A stretch of DNA of 64,000 nucleotides, from assembly GCA_963920665.1 (NCBI GenBank), contig OY987273.1:3722501-3786500 (forward strand), written 5' to 3'. Source of the DNA: Straminergon stramineum (Eukaryota; Streptophyta; Bryopsida; Hypnales; Calliergonaceae). Below are positions 45,214 to 58,259 of this stretch, in pieces. The first letter of the stretch is position 1, and each line of letters opens with the position of its first letter. The notes beneath the pieces are model-generated. The model did not search any database, was not told the DNA's origin, and worked only from the letters and a program-made list of their open reading frames with translations. The translations under genes were made by a program, and so were the position numbers.

Positions 45214-48200
45214 CTAAGGCTTGTAATCACTATCTCCTTTCACCTCAGCCTCGCTACTCTCACATCTAGTTCCCCATCGGTCGTCTTCATTGCTAAATGT
45301 CTCTTCCATGTCATTTGATGAAGATTGTACAATTTTCAATCCTTTTTGTACTTGGGTAGATGTCAATGATCTCATTGATCTACCGGTCTTCTTCTCCATT
45401 TTGGCTCTTAATATAGCCTTACCAATGCCTTCCTTAAGGCTAGGGATTGTTTTCATTTTCCTCTTTGAAGAAACTTCATAGGTATCAAGTGGGGTTCTAC
45501 CCACATTCGGTCTCTTGGTTCAGGAGGTAGCAAAGGGTTGCATTATTCTTTTTTTACGAGTTTTGATGGAGTCTTCACCCTTTGATATCTCTGCTTTTGG
45601 CGCTCCTTGAATAATTAACTGCATTGCATTCAAAGATTGTGATGTTTGGCCTAATGATTTCAAGGAATGGCGTGGTGGATGGCCCCGATGTTGAATAAAC
45701 ATTGAAGCCAATGTCTCATCCTTATCATCATCATCGGTACATGATAAAATGGTTCAACTTGGATTGCCTCCGGAACCCATCTCTTTCGTAGGAGACAAAT
45801 GTCTTTTTGAAGCCGTGATTTCTTTGAACCATCCAATGTCATGGCATCGGTTATAAATAGTGCATGTAGAGGAGCACTACATGGTGGTTCGAGAGAATCT
45901 TCTAAGAGGTGAATTTTGCCAACACCATTGTTGACAAAAATTGGGTTGCCTGACTCCATCGAACGTGCTTCAACATTGTCTTGTATTTTGTGTGGTTTGA
46001 CATTTCCAATATTTGCTTCCCCACATTTCTCGCTTGCCGATATGACTATTGATGCACCAATTGCATTGCACATGTTCATCTGAACGTTCACCTCACATCC
46101 TCCTTTGTCTTCATATTGGTCATTTTTTTTTACTACCATTATCGTGGATGGAGCATCAAAAATGGGAATCACTTCATCTTTTTCAAGACTCCCATCATTC
46201 GCAACCATTGTCCTATTGGTCGCCCTTATCTCTACATATGTATCCTCCACATTTGGTAGAAGATTTTTGCTACTCATGAATCTGGTTCCATCCACAAATC
46301 TAGCTATCGAAGGTACATCATCATCAAGCCCACAATCGTCCTCATCTAATCAAAACTCGTACATGTCTCCATCCTAGACTCCGGAGTCTTCATTGTTTTG
46401 ATTAGGAGTCTCAAACATTTCTTCGTCAGAATTGTGCATATCATAATTCACAACATCTCTATCATCAGATACAGATTCATCATCCTCGTCTTCCGAGATA
46501 GGCCCTTCCGAATCTTCGGACTCCACGTTGTCATGGTATCACTTCTTTTCATCCTTCTCTTTGGATGTGGCTATGACTTTGGAATTGGTGTATACATACA
46601 CCAAATTGGCTGCTCTCTGTGGCCTCAACTTGTTCCGGGATTTGTTGTGAATAAAAGAGTAGCTACTCCAATTTCGTTCACATGAAGATGATGACACCGG
46701 TTGGGCCAAAATCCTCTTTGCAATTGGAGCAATGAGCTTGCCTCATGCACCTTCAAAATCCCACCAAGCATGTGCCGACAATTTCAACTCAGCCGGATCC
46801 AACATGTCGTGGAACGGAGGATCTCGATGTCGAAATGCTACAAATTCCTTCACTACGTCAGGATAAGTTTCTGGTTGACATATTTTCCTGATAACGCGCT
46901 TGTATGCGTTTGTTGCATCTTGATCGTCAGTTAGTTCTTTATCGTGAAGAAGGTAAGGGTTCAAAAGAGCTCCTGCATAATGTAGATCCATCTCTACCAT
47001 TTCCCGTCGCTTACCAAACGCCTTTTCGATAGGAATCGCTAAGTCCAAGGACAAACCAAAGGGCTCTTTTCGTAAAGAAAAGACATGCTTCTCTAAATTC
47101 CTCATGATGTGCAACACCTTGCCCATGCATGGTGTCTTCGCATCCTAATCATGTAGACCAAACACCACAAGAGCCATCAATTCTTGAAAATTAGTGGCAT
47201 GGGCCCCAAAATGCTCATCTAAAATTGTCTTCTTCACCTCCCGAGACTCCATACGAGATTTTGCTTTCTTCATGTCCTGTAGCTTGAGCACATATTCTAC
47301 CCACTATGGATCCACCACACTTTGTTGCAATCCGACCTTCACCTTCAAGAAACGAAAAATCATGAAGAAATTTGAGGCAAATCTTGTTTTCACCGACATC
47401 AATAAGCTATTCTTCGTTTTGTGCTTTTGAAATATAGCTAGTGGCATATGTCGCAATCTGAAGAACTTCACAATGGTATGGGCCTTTTCCATTAGGTCCT
47501 TCATCCATTCTTGCTTCCTCCAATCTTGAAGCAACAAATTCAAGGCGTGCACCACACAATCTTGAAAGAAAATGTGCGGATATTTACTCGACACCATATT
47601 CCATGCTGTCGAATTTATAAGAGCATTGTCTGTAGTCACTTGCACAACATTTGTAGGGCCTACTTGTTCTATAAACTTTTCCAAGATAGAGGTCAAAAAA
47701 GGAGCATTCTTTTCAACTCCACTTGTATCGACCGATCTCAGAAATTGCTCACCCGCAGAAGATATAAGCATGACATTTATCAATGGTCGATTGGTAACCG
47801 AGCTCTATCCATGAGTAGACAATGTTGCTCCAAACTTCCTAATGCTATCTTCGGTCCTATTATGAAGCTTTGTTTTGATGTCAACTTTTTCTTGGTCAAG
47901 CAATTATGGCATAAATCATGATACGATGGTGGAGTGTAGGGCCCATAGCACTCGGCTATTTTTTTCACTACTTTTTTAAATGCTGGATTTCGAGCTACGG
48001 CAAATGGTATGTTTGCCGCATAAAAGAAATTGGCCCACATTGCATTCAAATTGGGTTTTGTTGTGGATTCAAAGCCATCCACTAGACTACTCTGTCTTTG
48101 AGGTCTATTGCTTGATGCCCTAGGAGTCTCATGATCATTGGATTTTTTATAGTTCGGTTTACTTCGGATCCTACACCAACAAATTCTTCCGGTGCTGCGC

Positions 48201-48518
48201 ATGAGTCCTCTTGAGTAGAACCCGCCATATCCCTCTCAATTGAAAAATCGCTCCCAACCATACACATGCTACCAACATCTACATTGTCAATGATTGGTCT
48301 TCATAGGAATGCCCCATGAGATCGAATAAATAGGACTCGAACATTTGGCATCAATTGCAAAAAAAGACTCACTCCTATATCACGAACACCTGATGGGCCT
48401 TCATATCCTAAATGGCTCAACATACGGCTTATCTTTTGGCAAACACCAAGTTGCAAGCCTTGCACTTTACCTTACTGGTTGATGGGGTACCAAACCAATG
48501 AGACCAATCCTTGCTCAT
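45214..48518 (-). pseudogene. hAT transposase, nearly complete
   Basis: ATG 48518 opens DWSHWFGTP and a BED-type finger KVKCKACNLVFAK that continues, after a one-base shift, as MLSHLGYEGPSGVRD. The DUF659/catalytic region has SVDTSGVEKN, VGPTNVVQVTTDNA with a catalytic Asp, and CVVHALNLLLQDW. LEKHVFSLRKEPF and DLHYAGALLNPYL follow, then the dimerisation motif SSSCERNWSSYSFIHNKSRN (near 46640-46700). A long hydrophilic tail continues to about 45214 with a frameshift near 45690. Several in-frame stops are present (for example near 47304 and 47127). It is the most complete hAT here and serves as the reference for the split copy and for the fragment at 62082. Confidence 0.75.
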
Positions 48519-48825
48519 AGTGGCAAGGCACAAATTTTAATTCTGTATATTGGAATCAAATTCAAAATGTGAAGACCAAATGAACAATGTCCAAATATAA
48601 TAAAAAATGAGTGCACAAAGCCTTGAAAATCAAGGCCCTCTCATCCACTAAACTATACATTACCAAGTAAGGAACACAAAAATTGTAGCTCCTAGCCCTC
48701 GGAAATCTTAGCATTTAATTTTTCAAGAGTGCTTTCAAATGACTTCTTTCCTATAGTTATAGTCTACAAAACTAGCCCTGACCATTGAAGACCATTTTTG
48801 AATCCATAGAACACGCAATCCGATG
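48519..48825. other. 5' flank of the hAT gene
   Basis: No promoter element recognised between the hAT start and the CGGAC-rich tract. Confidence 0.4.
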
Positions 48826-49045
48826 TCAGCTAATTCCGCAGCGGACAGCGCGCTCACTACGGACGAGAGGTTGCGCGGACAAGCATACGGGCGGTTGGGC
48901 ACATGGGCACACGAGGGTCGGGCAGACGAACAATGCGGACACGCAGATGTAGTCATGCAAGGACGGGTGGACAGGCAGATGGGTGATTTAAGCGAACGAG
49001 CCAACCAGTCAAGTGGACGGGCAGATGCGCGGGGTAGACCGTGTT
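48826..49045. repeat. GC-rich 'CGGAC/GGGCAGAC' tract
   Basis: Degenerate repeats such as GGACGGGCAGATG and GCGGACACGCAGATG lie 5' of the reverse-strand hAT gene. Confidence 0.55.
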
Positions 49046-49244
49046 CAATGATTCAAGAGAGGTGGGAAAAAATATGGATTTATAGATGGAATTAGGAGAT
49101 TTCAGAAAATTATGGTTTCGTCAAAGGGTCTTATAATTTAAAATTTCTACATGAGCATGAAAAAAACATACTTCACAAAAAGGTGTCCTTCATAAATCAT
49201 AATAGCATGAATGCAAAAGAAAGCAAATCAAATGATTAATTCAA

Positions 49245-49246
<2 letters not shown>

Positions 49247-49282
<36 letters not shown>
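49247..49282. repeat. (AT)18 microsatellite
   Basis: Thirty-six bases of uninterrupted AT. Confidence 0.95.
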
Positions 49283-49284
<2 letters not shown>

Positions 49285-49575
49285 ATATTTGGATATATTT
49301 AGAACTTCAAAACAATTCAAAATTCATCATGAGTACAATGAATTACTAGTAGTACTCAACCCTTATAACATTCAAGCCACACTCGGTATACTTCTATAAT
49401 ATTAAACATAATAAAATAAGGAAAGCCTCTCTTACATTTAAGAACCACTACTCTTTCCTAAATCGTGAGATGGCCCCTCCTTAGCCAAAAGTCTTGCATT
49501 CATTCGTCCAATATTTGGCCCAGGATTGTAGACAATACCTCCTCTGGATCTAACCTCCATGTCAACCATTGAAAA

Positions 49576-52500
49576 CTATTGTTTGGTTTCCGGAGAGTGG
49601 TCATCGTCATCGTCATCCTCTCTCTTCCCTTTTGAGGTTTGCTTTGGAGACAAATCTACTTCTTCAACCTTCATGGCCCTCAACGCAGCATCCACTCGAT
49701 CTACGAACACATTGACCTGTTCATCATCAGCTTCAATGGGTAACCCTATTGGTCGAAAATCAGCCAATAGAAACCCCCTCCATTGAGCTATGATGTCACC
49801 TATCTTCTTATCAAATGCCCCAACTACCTCCACAAATGAATGCCCTATAGTTGTTTTCCCATCTATTTCGACAAGAGCGCAAGCTTTGGCAGCTTCTTCC
49901 AACTTTGACAAGAAAAGGGCCCTACCAATCAAAGTATGATTATAAGCCCCGTATTGCTCATTGAACTCTTGAGCATACTCCACCTCTACCCAAGTGTTGT
50001 TTGGCCCTTTTTGCACTTCTTTGTTGGGAAATCGAAAAAATTTCTTGTGTTGCACACTCCAATGGCCCCCCATGTTGCGACAAAACAATTCACGAGCCTC
50101 GCCATCTTCAATACCCCGGGCCCCCAACTCCACCTCTCTGTTAATGGTCATCCACATGAAAGGATCCACTGGCTCTCCAGACTCCTCATACAATCCATGT
50201 CGGCATTCAATTGAATCCCACGTGAGAGGTCGCCCCCAATGCAAGAAATTTTGGAACTGGTATGGCCCTTGATCAAGAGGAAGGGTCCATCGGTTGTATT
50301 CGTGGTCGGGGGGCATATCTTCCAAGATCCCAAGCATTTCATAGAACCGAGGGCTCAGAGGAGAACGACACTCGGCACAAACCGAACGAATGAGTGTTGC
50401 TTTCACGATGCATGTCACGTGAAAAGTGTGGCGACATTGGCCCATGGTTACGGCTCCTTCAGGGCCAAAAGGACCTTGGCAAAGGCTACAATGACTCTTC
50501 AAGATTCCTGGGGCTGGATTGCAAGCATGCACTATTGTCTTCTCTTTCTCCTTGACGTGCGTTGAAAACGTGTTGTAAGGGACCCACCCTTCCTCTACTT
50601 CCAAGGCCCAATCGATGTGTGGAACACCGTCCTCCTTTAAATAGTTCAACCGCTCAAACATGTCATCGATGTCCCCCCAACATGTAATTTCGGTAGAACC
50701 CCTTGAATGTTCATCAAACACTTTCTTGAACCGAGCCAAAGAGGTCTCCACGGCATTGCATTTTTCATCTAACTTTATTGCAAATTTCATAAGCCCTTTC
50801 ATTGCTCGAGATACTACAGAGGGTTTGTCTTGGAGTTTCTATATCCATGCCAACCATCAAGACTCTAATCCGCTCTTCAACATGCATTCCTCCGTGCCCA
50901 TGATTTTTTGAAATCAGTCCAACTCCACCTCAACAAGGATTTTCTCTTGAATTGCTTCATCTAATTTCAACTGTAGCTCTTCCACTTCACCACCTTTCGT
51001 TTGCGTCGAAGCATCCTGTAATGTATGGGAAACATTAGGAATGATGGTCCGTACTGCTTCTTCACATTTCTTGTCATTCCCAAACTCATCCACATTCAAG
51101 ATGATGGACGTCTCCACCGCTTTTGCCTTCTCAAAAGGAAGAGAGAGTTGATCACTCTTTTGACTTTCTTGTACAAATGGAATGTTTACGAAGCCTGTGG
51201 TAGGCCTACCCCTCTTCAACTCTTGTACTTCGAGCTCCAATTCTTCGATGCGCTTTCTTTAAACAACCTTGTTACAATGTTCATACTCCATGTTTTTCTA
51301 CGACAGCTGTAGCTTCATTTCCAAGTACTCACACTTCATCTTTAGCTGATGAATGTCTTCCTCTAAGGCCATCAAACTTTTTAAGTTCATCACGCCACCT
51401 TCAAGAATTGGTGCCACTTTCTCGGTGAAATTGCAAAAAGCCAAAGCACCAGTCAACAATTCAGGTGCCATTCTGTAAAATTCCTTTGCCATGTCTCTAA
51501 TCCAAGGAGTAATTTCAGCTACCATTTCAACTAAAGATCTCAATTTGTATGCGATTTGCAAAATAGTACCCCAGCCACCTTTTCCTGCAAGCTGACTAGA
51601 GCTACCTGCCTCATTTTCGGGATTAGAATGAAGATGTTGTTCTACTAGTACTTGCCAATGACTACAACATTCTAACAGCTTTTCCAATTGATTGGCGGTG
51701 GGTATGGAACAAAGAATCTCCAATTGCGTCAAGCTAAAAGTTGCCAAATGTAGATGCCCTCCAGTTCTTGCGCTTAATATTTGTCTTGGGCTCAACCTTC
51801 GACTCAAGCTTACGTTTTGACGCAGACTCAACATTCGAATTGGGCTTAATGTTTGGCTTCGCCTTGGCGTCGTTGGTAGTTGAGAAATCGGAGTTGCATA
51901 TTCCGTTAAGCTCTCTAGAGCTTTACTGTCTATGTAACCCTGAATTCTAGTATTGGTCCTTGCAAGTTGTTCCTCATTGACCTCTCCATATGGCGAAAAA
52001 GGTGACCCACGTTCTTCCACCAGTGTTTCCTTGTTTGTAGCCATGTCTAGACTACCCAAGGTTGTTTCATTCGTTGTAGTTTCCTTGCTTGGAGCCATGC
52101 TTTGTTCACCCAATATTATCACATTCGGTGTGGATGTGAAGCATGTTGGAGGAGTTACAAAAACCTCTCCGTCCACACCTCCCGAGGGGACATTGCTTAC
52201 TTCCGTGCGAGGTTGTGCGGGCCTTAATTGTACTGCATCTTCTAAAACCTTGGAGACATTTATTGAACGCGTTGTAGTATCTTCTAATACTTTTGGAGTC
52301 TTTGATGGTTCACTTGGTTCTGCCTGAGAATTGTACAGATCAAGAATGTCTTTTTGATTGGGTTGCACTAAAAGTGGAGAATCCACCTTAGATGGATAAG
52401 TGCTCCAATCTACCTTGCAGTTTAAAATGAGTTCTGCATACACCATGGACGCCACGCTGTAATTTATGCATCCCTTACTCCTTGGCTTGTCCCCAAATAG

Positions 52501-52821
52501 TGCCTGCCACACCTCCTCTAATTGATGCACAAAATGCTTATTGTTGCAATTACGTGGCTTACAACAAAAACCATGTGTAAACACCACATGGCAATCCCGA
52601 GGCCACAACTTGTCAATGTAGTACATTTTAACATACTCCTTGCATGTTTTGAAGGTCCAATATTCCCCTTCCTCCTCCTCCCAACCGCTCTCCGCTTTGA
52701 TGTTCAGGTCATCTAAAATCTCATAGTGAAACCCATGAGGGGCCCCCTCCGCTTTAGTCCCTTTGTTTTTTTCACCTCCTGAAGTCTTCTCATCGTTGGT
52801 AGGAACACCTTGATTAGTCAT
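49576..52821 (-). pseudogene. Large RING-H2 protein with HIxKLFP/VDW module (1,081 residues)
   Basis: ATG 52821 to 49576 is a single frame of 1,082 codons with five stops, all between coiled-coil segments (TAG 51298, TAA 51259, TGA 50914, TGA 50857, TAG 50839). The module has TFKTCKEYVKMYYIDKLWP, HQLEEVWQALFG and ASMVYAELILNCKVDWSTY. A long Ser/Thr-rich linker follows, then coiled coils, then a RING-H2 finger (about 50360-50495; C-x2-C, C-x-H-x2-H-x2-C, C-x2-C all kept). The C-terminal domain with LHWGRPLTWDS, GGHWSVQHKKF and YGAYNHTLIGRAL matches that of the 5067 gene. The protein ends in an acidic DDDDDDH stretch. E3 ubiquitin ligase activity is inferred from the RING family. The stops cluster in the middle, leaving both ends open. 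Confidence 0.7.
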
Positions 52822-52974
52822 GATGGATGATTTGAATTTTTGAGCCCTTCGAAAAATAGTACCACGACACGTGAGTACCGTGAGATGTGTGTAAATAAGT
52901 AACTGTGTAAATTAGCAATAGTAACAAAAGCTCAAGGACCCCCACTCTCCACCCTCTAGGAGCAACTAACGCTT

Positions 52975-53300
52975 AAAGCAACAGTAGCACATCCAACTTG
53001 GCATCGAAAGAGAGTAGAAGTGAGAGCAAATGAGAAACCTGTCCGCCACCGAACCTAAAAACCGTCTGTCCCGAAGCGGCCTTGCACCTATGGTCTGCTG
53101 CCATGGACGCCAGCCGACCGCTACAGTGGCAGACGAGCAATTGTCCATCCGCTCCGGACCGCCACCAAACCTCCCATCCACCCATCTCGACTGCGGGCCG
53201 CTTCTGGACCATCCCGTCTGCTCAGGCTGTCCATCGTTGCCAACCGACTAGACACAACAGTGTTCACCTCACTCGCGGCCCCACCTGACCTGAGTCCGCC
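52975..53300. repeat. GC-rich tract 5' of the large RING gene
   Basis: CCGACCGCTACAGTGGCAGAC, CCGTCTGTCCCG and related words. It belongs to the CGGAC/CCGTC family and not to the GCGACC family. Confidence 0.5.
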
Positions 53301-54271
53301 GGCAGTTCTAAAACATTGAATTCTGAAAAGGATAGATGCATGTACAAAAAAACCCTCTTGAATGCTAGAAGTATCTAATGTAGTATTAATGTAAGAAAAG
53401 GCAATTCCAAATATTTCTTCCCACATTTAAACATGCTCTCCAAACCCTATACCCTAAACCCTAATCCTACAAAAAAAATCTGAATTGTACAACCCTCAAT
53501 TGTACATATTGAATTTATAGCATTGAATGAATTTTCAAAATTATTGATGCAATGTGTAGAATATGTTTTACCTATGATTCCTTTAGAGTTTGGAATGCAA
53601 TCATGACAATATAATGTAGATGTAAACCTTACTTACTTTGTCATGTAGGTTTCAATTCTTCTTAAGATTTAGCACCTGAATTATCACTTTATTATGAGCC
53701 ATTAAATAAATGTGGAACATTCAATTATAACTTAGAGTGTGTCTTCAATTTTTGTTGTCAAATGTATTCATAGTTCAGAACACCAATATGAATATACTAA
53801 AAAAAATTATATTATCTCATTATTCTATTACAACATTTATCGATGTATAGGATGGTGCTAAAAATGATTCAAGCATTTTAATGTAATGTGAAATGTTGTG
53901 GACAAGATTGAAGTAAGCATTTATACAACAAAATGAATTGAAAATTCATATCATACACACTTTGACACTTATACCTATGTAAACTTGTGTGCATCCTAAA
54001 TTGTAACCAATCATAAATTTATAACAACCCCAAAATATTAGAGCTTAGATAATGGACAATGTGATTGACCTTCAAATATGATGAGTCTTCAATTACAAGA
54101 AATTAGAAATGGTCATACTTCAATGATTACAAGTGTGTTTCATCTCAAAACTTTTTTGCGAATAATTATATAGAAAGGTTCATAATATCATATCTTTTAA
54201 ATTATAAATTTACAATATTGATTGAAATGCTTATGTAGTTATGTAGGCCTAGGATTTTGTAAAATCTTGAA
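53301..54271. other. AT-rich region with telomere-like motif, no gene recognised
   Basis: AAACCCTATACCCTAAACCCTAA at 53442-53466 is an interstitial TTTAGGG-type repeat. Otherwise featureless. Confidence 0.5.
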
Positions 54272-54708
54272 CCCCTAAAGCCTTCATGCTGTCTTTCCCA
54301 TCAAATATCACTCAAAACTGCCATTTCAAATGCAAAGAGACAAAAATCTTAAAAAGTGATTTTTGGGCATATTTAACCATAGGAATTTATACTAGACTAG
54401 TATAAAAGTTAATTGAGTTATCTTGTCATCTTGAAAACTTTGAGTACATACATTACGCGTGGTATTTGCATTTAAAGTGAGCCCCCAATTTTTTTTTTCC
54501 ATCCTGCCATACTAGATTGTTGGGCTTCTCATTTTCTTCACTTTAGATTTTTGGCACTAATGAATTTCATTTTAGAATATCTTGTGTTGAAAAATTTAAC
54601 TCTTAAGTGAAGAATCTTGAACCAAAAATTTAGAAATAAATCATTTAATTGAGATCACATATCATAAGAGTCCCGTACAAGAGTGTAGGGCCTTTGGGAC
54701 TTTAGGGA
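54272..54708. mobile_element. Degenerate TTAA-type element (437 bp)
   Basis: The right flank is TTAA (54709-54712) and the left flank is TGAA (54268-54271). The ends start CCCCTAAAG and, reversed, TCCCTAAAG. Internally it shares CACTCAAAACTGCCATTTC with the 921-bp element at 41291. It is probably an older member of that family. Confidence 0.5.
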
Positions 54709-55024
54709 TTAATTATTTTCCTTGAAAGGCATGAAAAACAATAATAAATTGAACCCTAAAGGCTTTTGTTACAATCTTAACATCGAATTTCTCTTGCTAT
54801 TAGTCAAAAAGTATTGTTGACGTCACAAACTTGTACAAAAGCACCAATGTAAAACAAAATTTCTTTACACACTAATTTGAATTCTTTATTTACAAATCAA
54901 ATGATTTTCCAAACAAGAGACTTTGGGATGTCACTTTTGATAGTTGTATCAATTTAAGACCTCATGACATAACATATTAAAAATAATTTCTCTACTTTTC
55001 TTAATTCACCATGTAATGCAAGCT
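54709..55024. other. No gene recognised
   Basis: AT-rich spacer. Confidence 0.4.
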
Positions 55025-55520
55025 TTGCCTTGTTGCCCCGTCCATCCACCCATCTCTACAAACTTCAAAACACCTCTCCCACCCATCCGCCCAGACACTA
55101 ATTCAGAAATTGAAAAACAACTCCCTCCCTCCTACCCACCCGCCCACCCACGCTCCTCTCTCCATTCGCCCATCCGCTCGACCACTTGTCCGCCATAAAC
55201 CAAACACCAACTTCCAAACTGAAAAACGCCTCCTTCCCTCTTTCCCGCCCACCTCTCCCTCCCACGCTCCTCTCCATCTGCTTGTTCGCACCTTGTCATC
55301 TACATTGTCTATTTGCTTGTCTGCGCGTTCGCACCTAATCATCCGCATTGTTTGTCTGCGCATTCGCAGTCGCCGGCCGCATTTTTTGTTCGTGTCTGCA
55401 TTGTTTTGTTCGCTACTTGTGGGTGACTATGCGATCCTTCGGAAGGCGATTTCAAACCACCCGATCTGCCCGTTCGCCTTCATGCCGTCCGCATACTCTA
55501 AAGCAACAACCACATAAATG
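55025..55520. repeat. C-rich tract 5' of the 55937 gene
   Basis: Two loosely repeated blocks of CCCTCC.. CCCACCCGCCCACCCACGCTCCTCTC type, then CGCATTGTTTGTCTGCGCGTTCGCA words. It resembles the CGGAC family in reverse and lies upstream of a forward-strand gene. Confidence 0.5.
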
Positions 55521-55936
55521 GCAACATAGACTACTCATTTCTTCACAATCGTTTCCCTTCCGGAGTGGGTGATCTAATGCCTTCAAGAGTCTGCGTGCCC
55601 CTTCCAGCTTGGTGCGTGAACGATTGTGTTCATATTAATTTTTTTTAATGAGATTAGTTTGTGTGATTAGGGGGCTGCCCCAACTTATAAGTCTTTAATT
55701 TTATAGAGTTCACTTGAGTATTACTAATTACTTTAACCGTGTTCAAGTTGATTGGGTTGTCAAAAACTCAAGGTGTTCAATTTTATGGTTTATTTGGTTG
55801 TCAATAACAGTAGGTGCGATTTGTTTTAATCCAAATTCTTTTTTTTCATTTTGTACATTTAGCCAAAGCGGGTGGAAATTGCATTTAAACTTTGTAATCC
55901 TTTCGGTTCATTAGTAATTGAGGTTTGGAGGTTATC

Positions 55937-57025
55937 ATGTTGTGCAGAAGTGGTAGAGGAAGTAAGAAGGGGAAATCACAAAAGATGAATTGAAAAGATT
56001 AGGTAGATGTAACTTGCGTTACGGAGCCTAGATGGAAAGAGGAGCCCAAGAAAATATGGGACTACACAACATGCAAGAAGTACATCAAAATGACGCACCT
56101 CTCCAAACTATGGTCACGTGATCACGTAGAGGTGCAAGTTCGTCGTTGGGAAGGACAAATGTCCACATGTAAGAGTGAACACTTTGTTTGCCAATACGAG
56201 GAGAGAACATTGGCATCAAGTTTACCAAGCTCTAAACCAAACGTTATGAACTATTCGAGCATGGCTATGATTTGGGTAGAGATAGTACTCCATAAAGAAA
56301 TAGATTGGCGCATGGTTGCAGGGCACAATGTCAAGAATTTAACTTGTGAAGAAGCCATAATTTCTACTAACTAGGTTGGACCAAGCGATTGCATGTCGGA
56401 GTGGTCTAATCAAGGCTATGGAGGACTTCCTTTGGTCGTCTTGAAGGATGCTAAAGATGATTGGTCAGATGAAGATGATGTTGATGATGATCCAACACCC
56501 GTGACATTTGGTGAGAGATACGAATGTCGAGAAGATCAGGAAGACATTGAGTACCAACTACAAATGCAAGAGGCCATGCGCCGAAGCATGGAAGACCAGG
56601 GTTGGCAACATGATGGGTCCTACTATCGTGACTATAATGTATGTGGATCACGAGATGGGACAGGTGGTTCAAATTATGGTAATGCCCCCCGAGTTGGCTC
56701 TTAAAGTATAGGAAGAAGCCATGGAACGACATACTATGGTGGTTCTAGCCAAGGAGACTTTCAATACTGCTTTGGATCAACTACACATGGTTCATATGGG
56801 CATCAGGGAGGCCCTTATTATGGCGGATCAAGTCAAAGAGGGTCCTCAGAGAGTACTCCAATTCCTCCTCCAACCTTTGGAGGTCCTTCTTTTGGAAATG
56901 AATATGGACAAAGAGGTGCGTCAAATGAGTATGGTTACAACTATGGGGGTGGACCATATATTGGAGAACGTCCTTCAAGCCCAAATGACAACAAGGATTC
57001 CAATTCGGATTCAGATTCAGAGTAA
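55937..57025 (+). pseudogene. HIxKLFP/VDW-module protein with Gly/Tyr/Ser-rich tail
   Basis: One frame of 363 codons from ATG 55937 to TAA 57023, with stops TGA 55991, TAG 56000, TAG 56372 and TAA 56702. The module is present but diverged: DYTTCKKYIKMTHLSKLW, MAMIWVEIVLHKEIDWRM. After an acidic stretch (DDWSDEDDVDDD) comes a low-complexity tail with repeats such as YYGGSSQGDF, YGHQGGPYYGGSSQ and YGYNYGGG, ending DSNSDSDSE. This prion-like composition suggests condensate or aggregation behaviour, which is inference only. There is no RING finger. Function unknown. Confidence 0.6.
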
Positions 57026-58075
57026 AGTAGAGTATGGTATTCTAGTCATCTGATGATTGTTTTACTATACGGTTCACTCATTGTAATGTACATAGATAGT
57101 AGAGTGCAACAAATATAGCACAATGCTCTCGACGAGTTGTAATCACCTTTTTTGTGATTTTGATAGAAATATATTTTGTTTTTATATTTTAATAAAGCGA
57201 TATTTATGTCACGTAATTTGTAGGATTTAATACTGTTGATGTATGACTATAGGTTAATGGATATTTGTGAAAATGGAAAATGTATTGGACCACTTTCTAC
57301 AATTTTCTCATTCCAATCATTCAATGTGAATAGGTGAATTGCAAATGCAAAGGATGTCCCAAATATACAATAGAGGTTTGTAGAATAGCGAGAACCACCA
57401 TTTTAGTTTCATTTGCTATTAGAAATTCAACCCTAAACCCTAGAAGTCCGAAGGTTTTTTTCCATCCAAGACCATTTAGTGATTTAGAATTGCCATTTCA
57501 ATTACAAAGAACTAGAAAATGTAGGAACAATGTTTTTGGCATGTTGGATTGTATGATTTTGTACTACAACGGTTTAAGAATGTGTAGAAGCAATTTCAAA
57601 AACTTAGCCCTCATAGATTGTAAGATATTTGCATTCAAGGTGACTTAAACAAATTATTTACAATTTGCTTGATTAGATTTTTGGCTTCTAATTATTCAAA
57701 CAATAAATATTTCCACTTGTGAGTACGATTTTATAATTTGGTATGTTGAAGAATTTAGATGAGAGCATGAGAATGTAGAAAGAAAAATTCAACCAAAACA
57801 TGTTTAGTTTTTATTCAAAAAAGAATTGATAAGTTGAGTATATTCAAGATAGAAACTAGAACATTAATAATTTTAAGATAAAATTATGTAAACATGAGAA
57901 TCTCGACGGTGAGAGTATTTCAACAAGCAAACCTAACCGGCTACCCCTCTATAATATTTTTTCATTTCCATGATAGTTGATTTACTTGACTCTTACTTTC
58001 ATTTGAAACTAAAATGTTGAATATGATACCTATGTTTGCCTTAGAGATGTTGAAGAGAAATTAAATCTCTGATTG
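57026..58075. other. No gene recognised
   Basis: AT-rich 3' flank. CAACCCTAAACCCTAG at 57428 is telomere-like. The left boundary of kinase unit copy 3 lies near the end of this stretch. Confidence 0.45.
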
Positions 58076-58259
58076 TGCAGACGGTCTTTCGTCCACCTCA
58101 TTCCATCCGTTTATTGTTGTCAGACGGGCTACCACATCCGTGCCATCTACATTGTCCGATCCTCCAGATAGTCTGCCATCCCTCGGATCGGACGAGCTAG
58201 CGGTGTTCACGCCAAGCCAATTGTCGAATCTGGCAGACGCTGATTGTCCTTCTAATCGG

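Noticed and set aside
45214..46300. Separate retroelement gag-like gene downstream of the hAT dimerisation domain
   Set aside because: Apart from stops and a frameshift it follows on from the hAT frame, and the 34409-36195 hAT also has a long hydrophilic tail, so a C-terminal extension is simpler.
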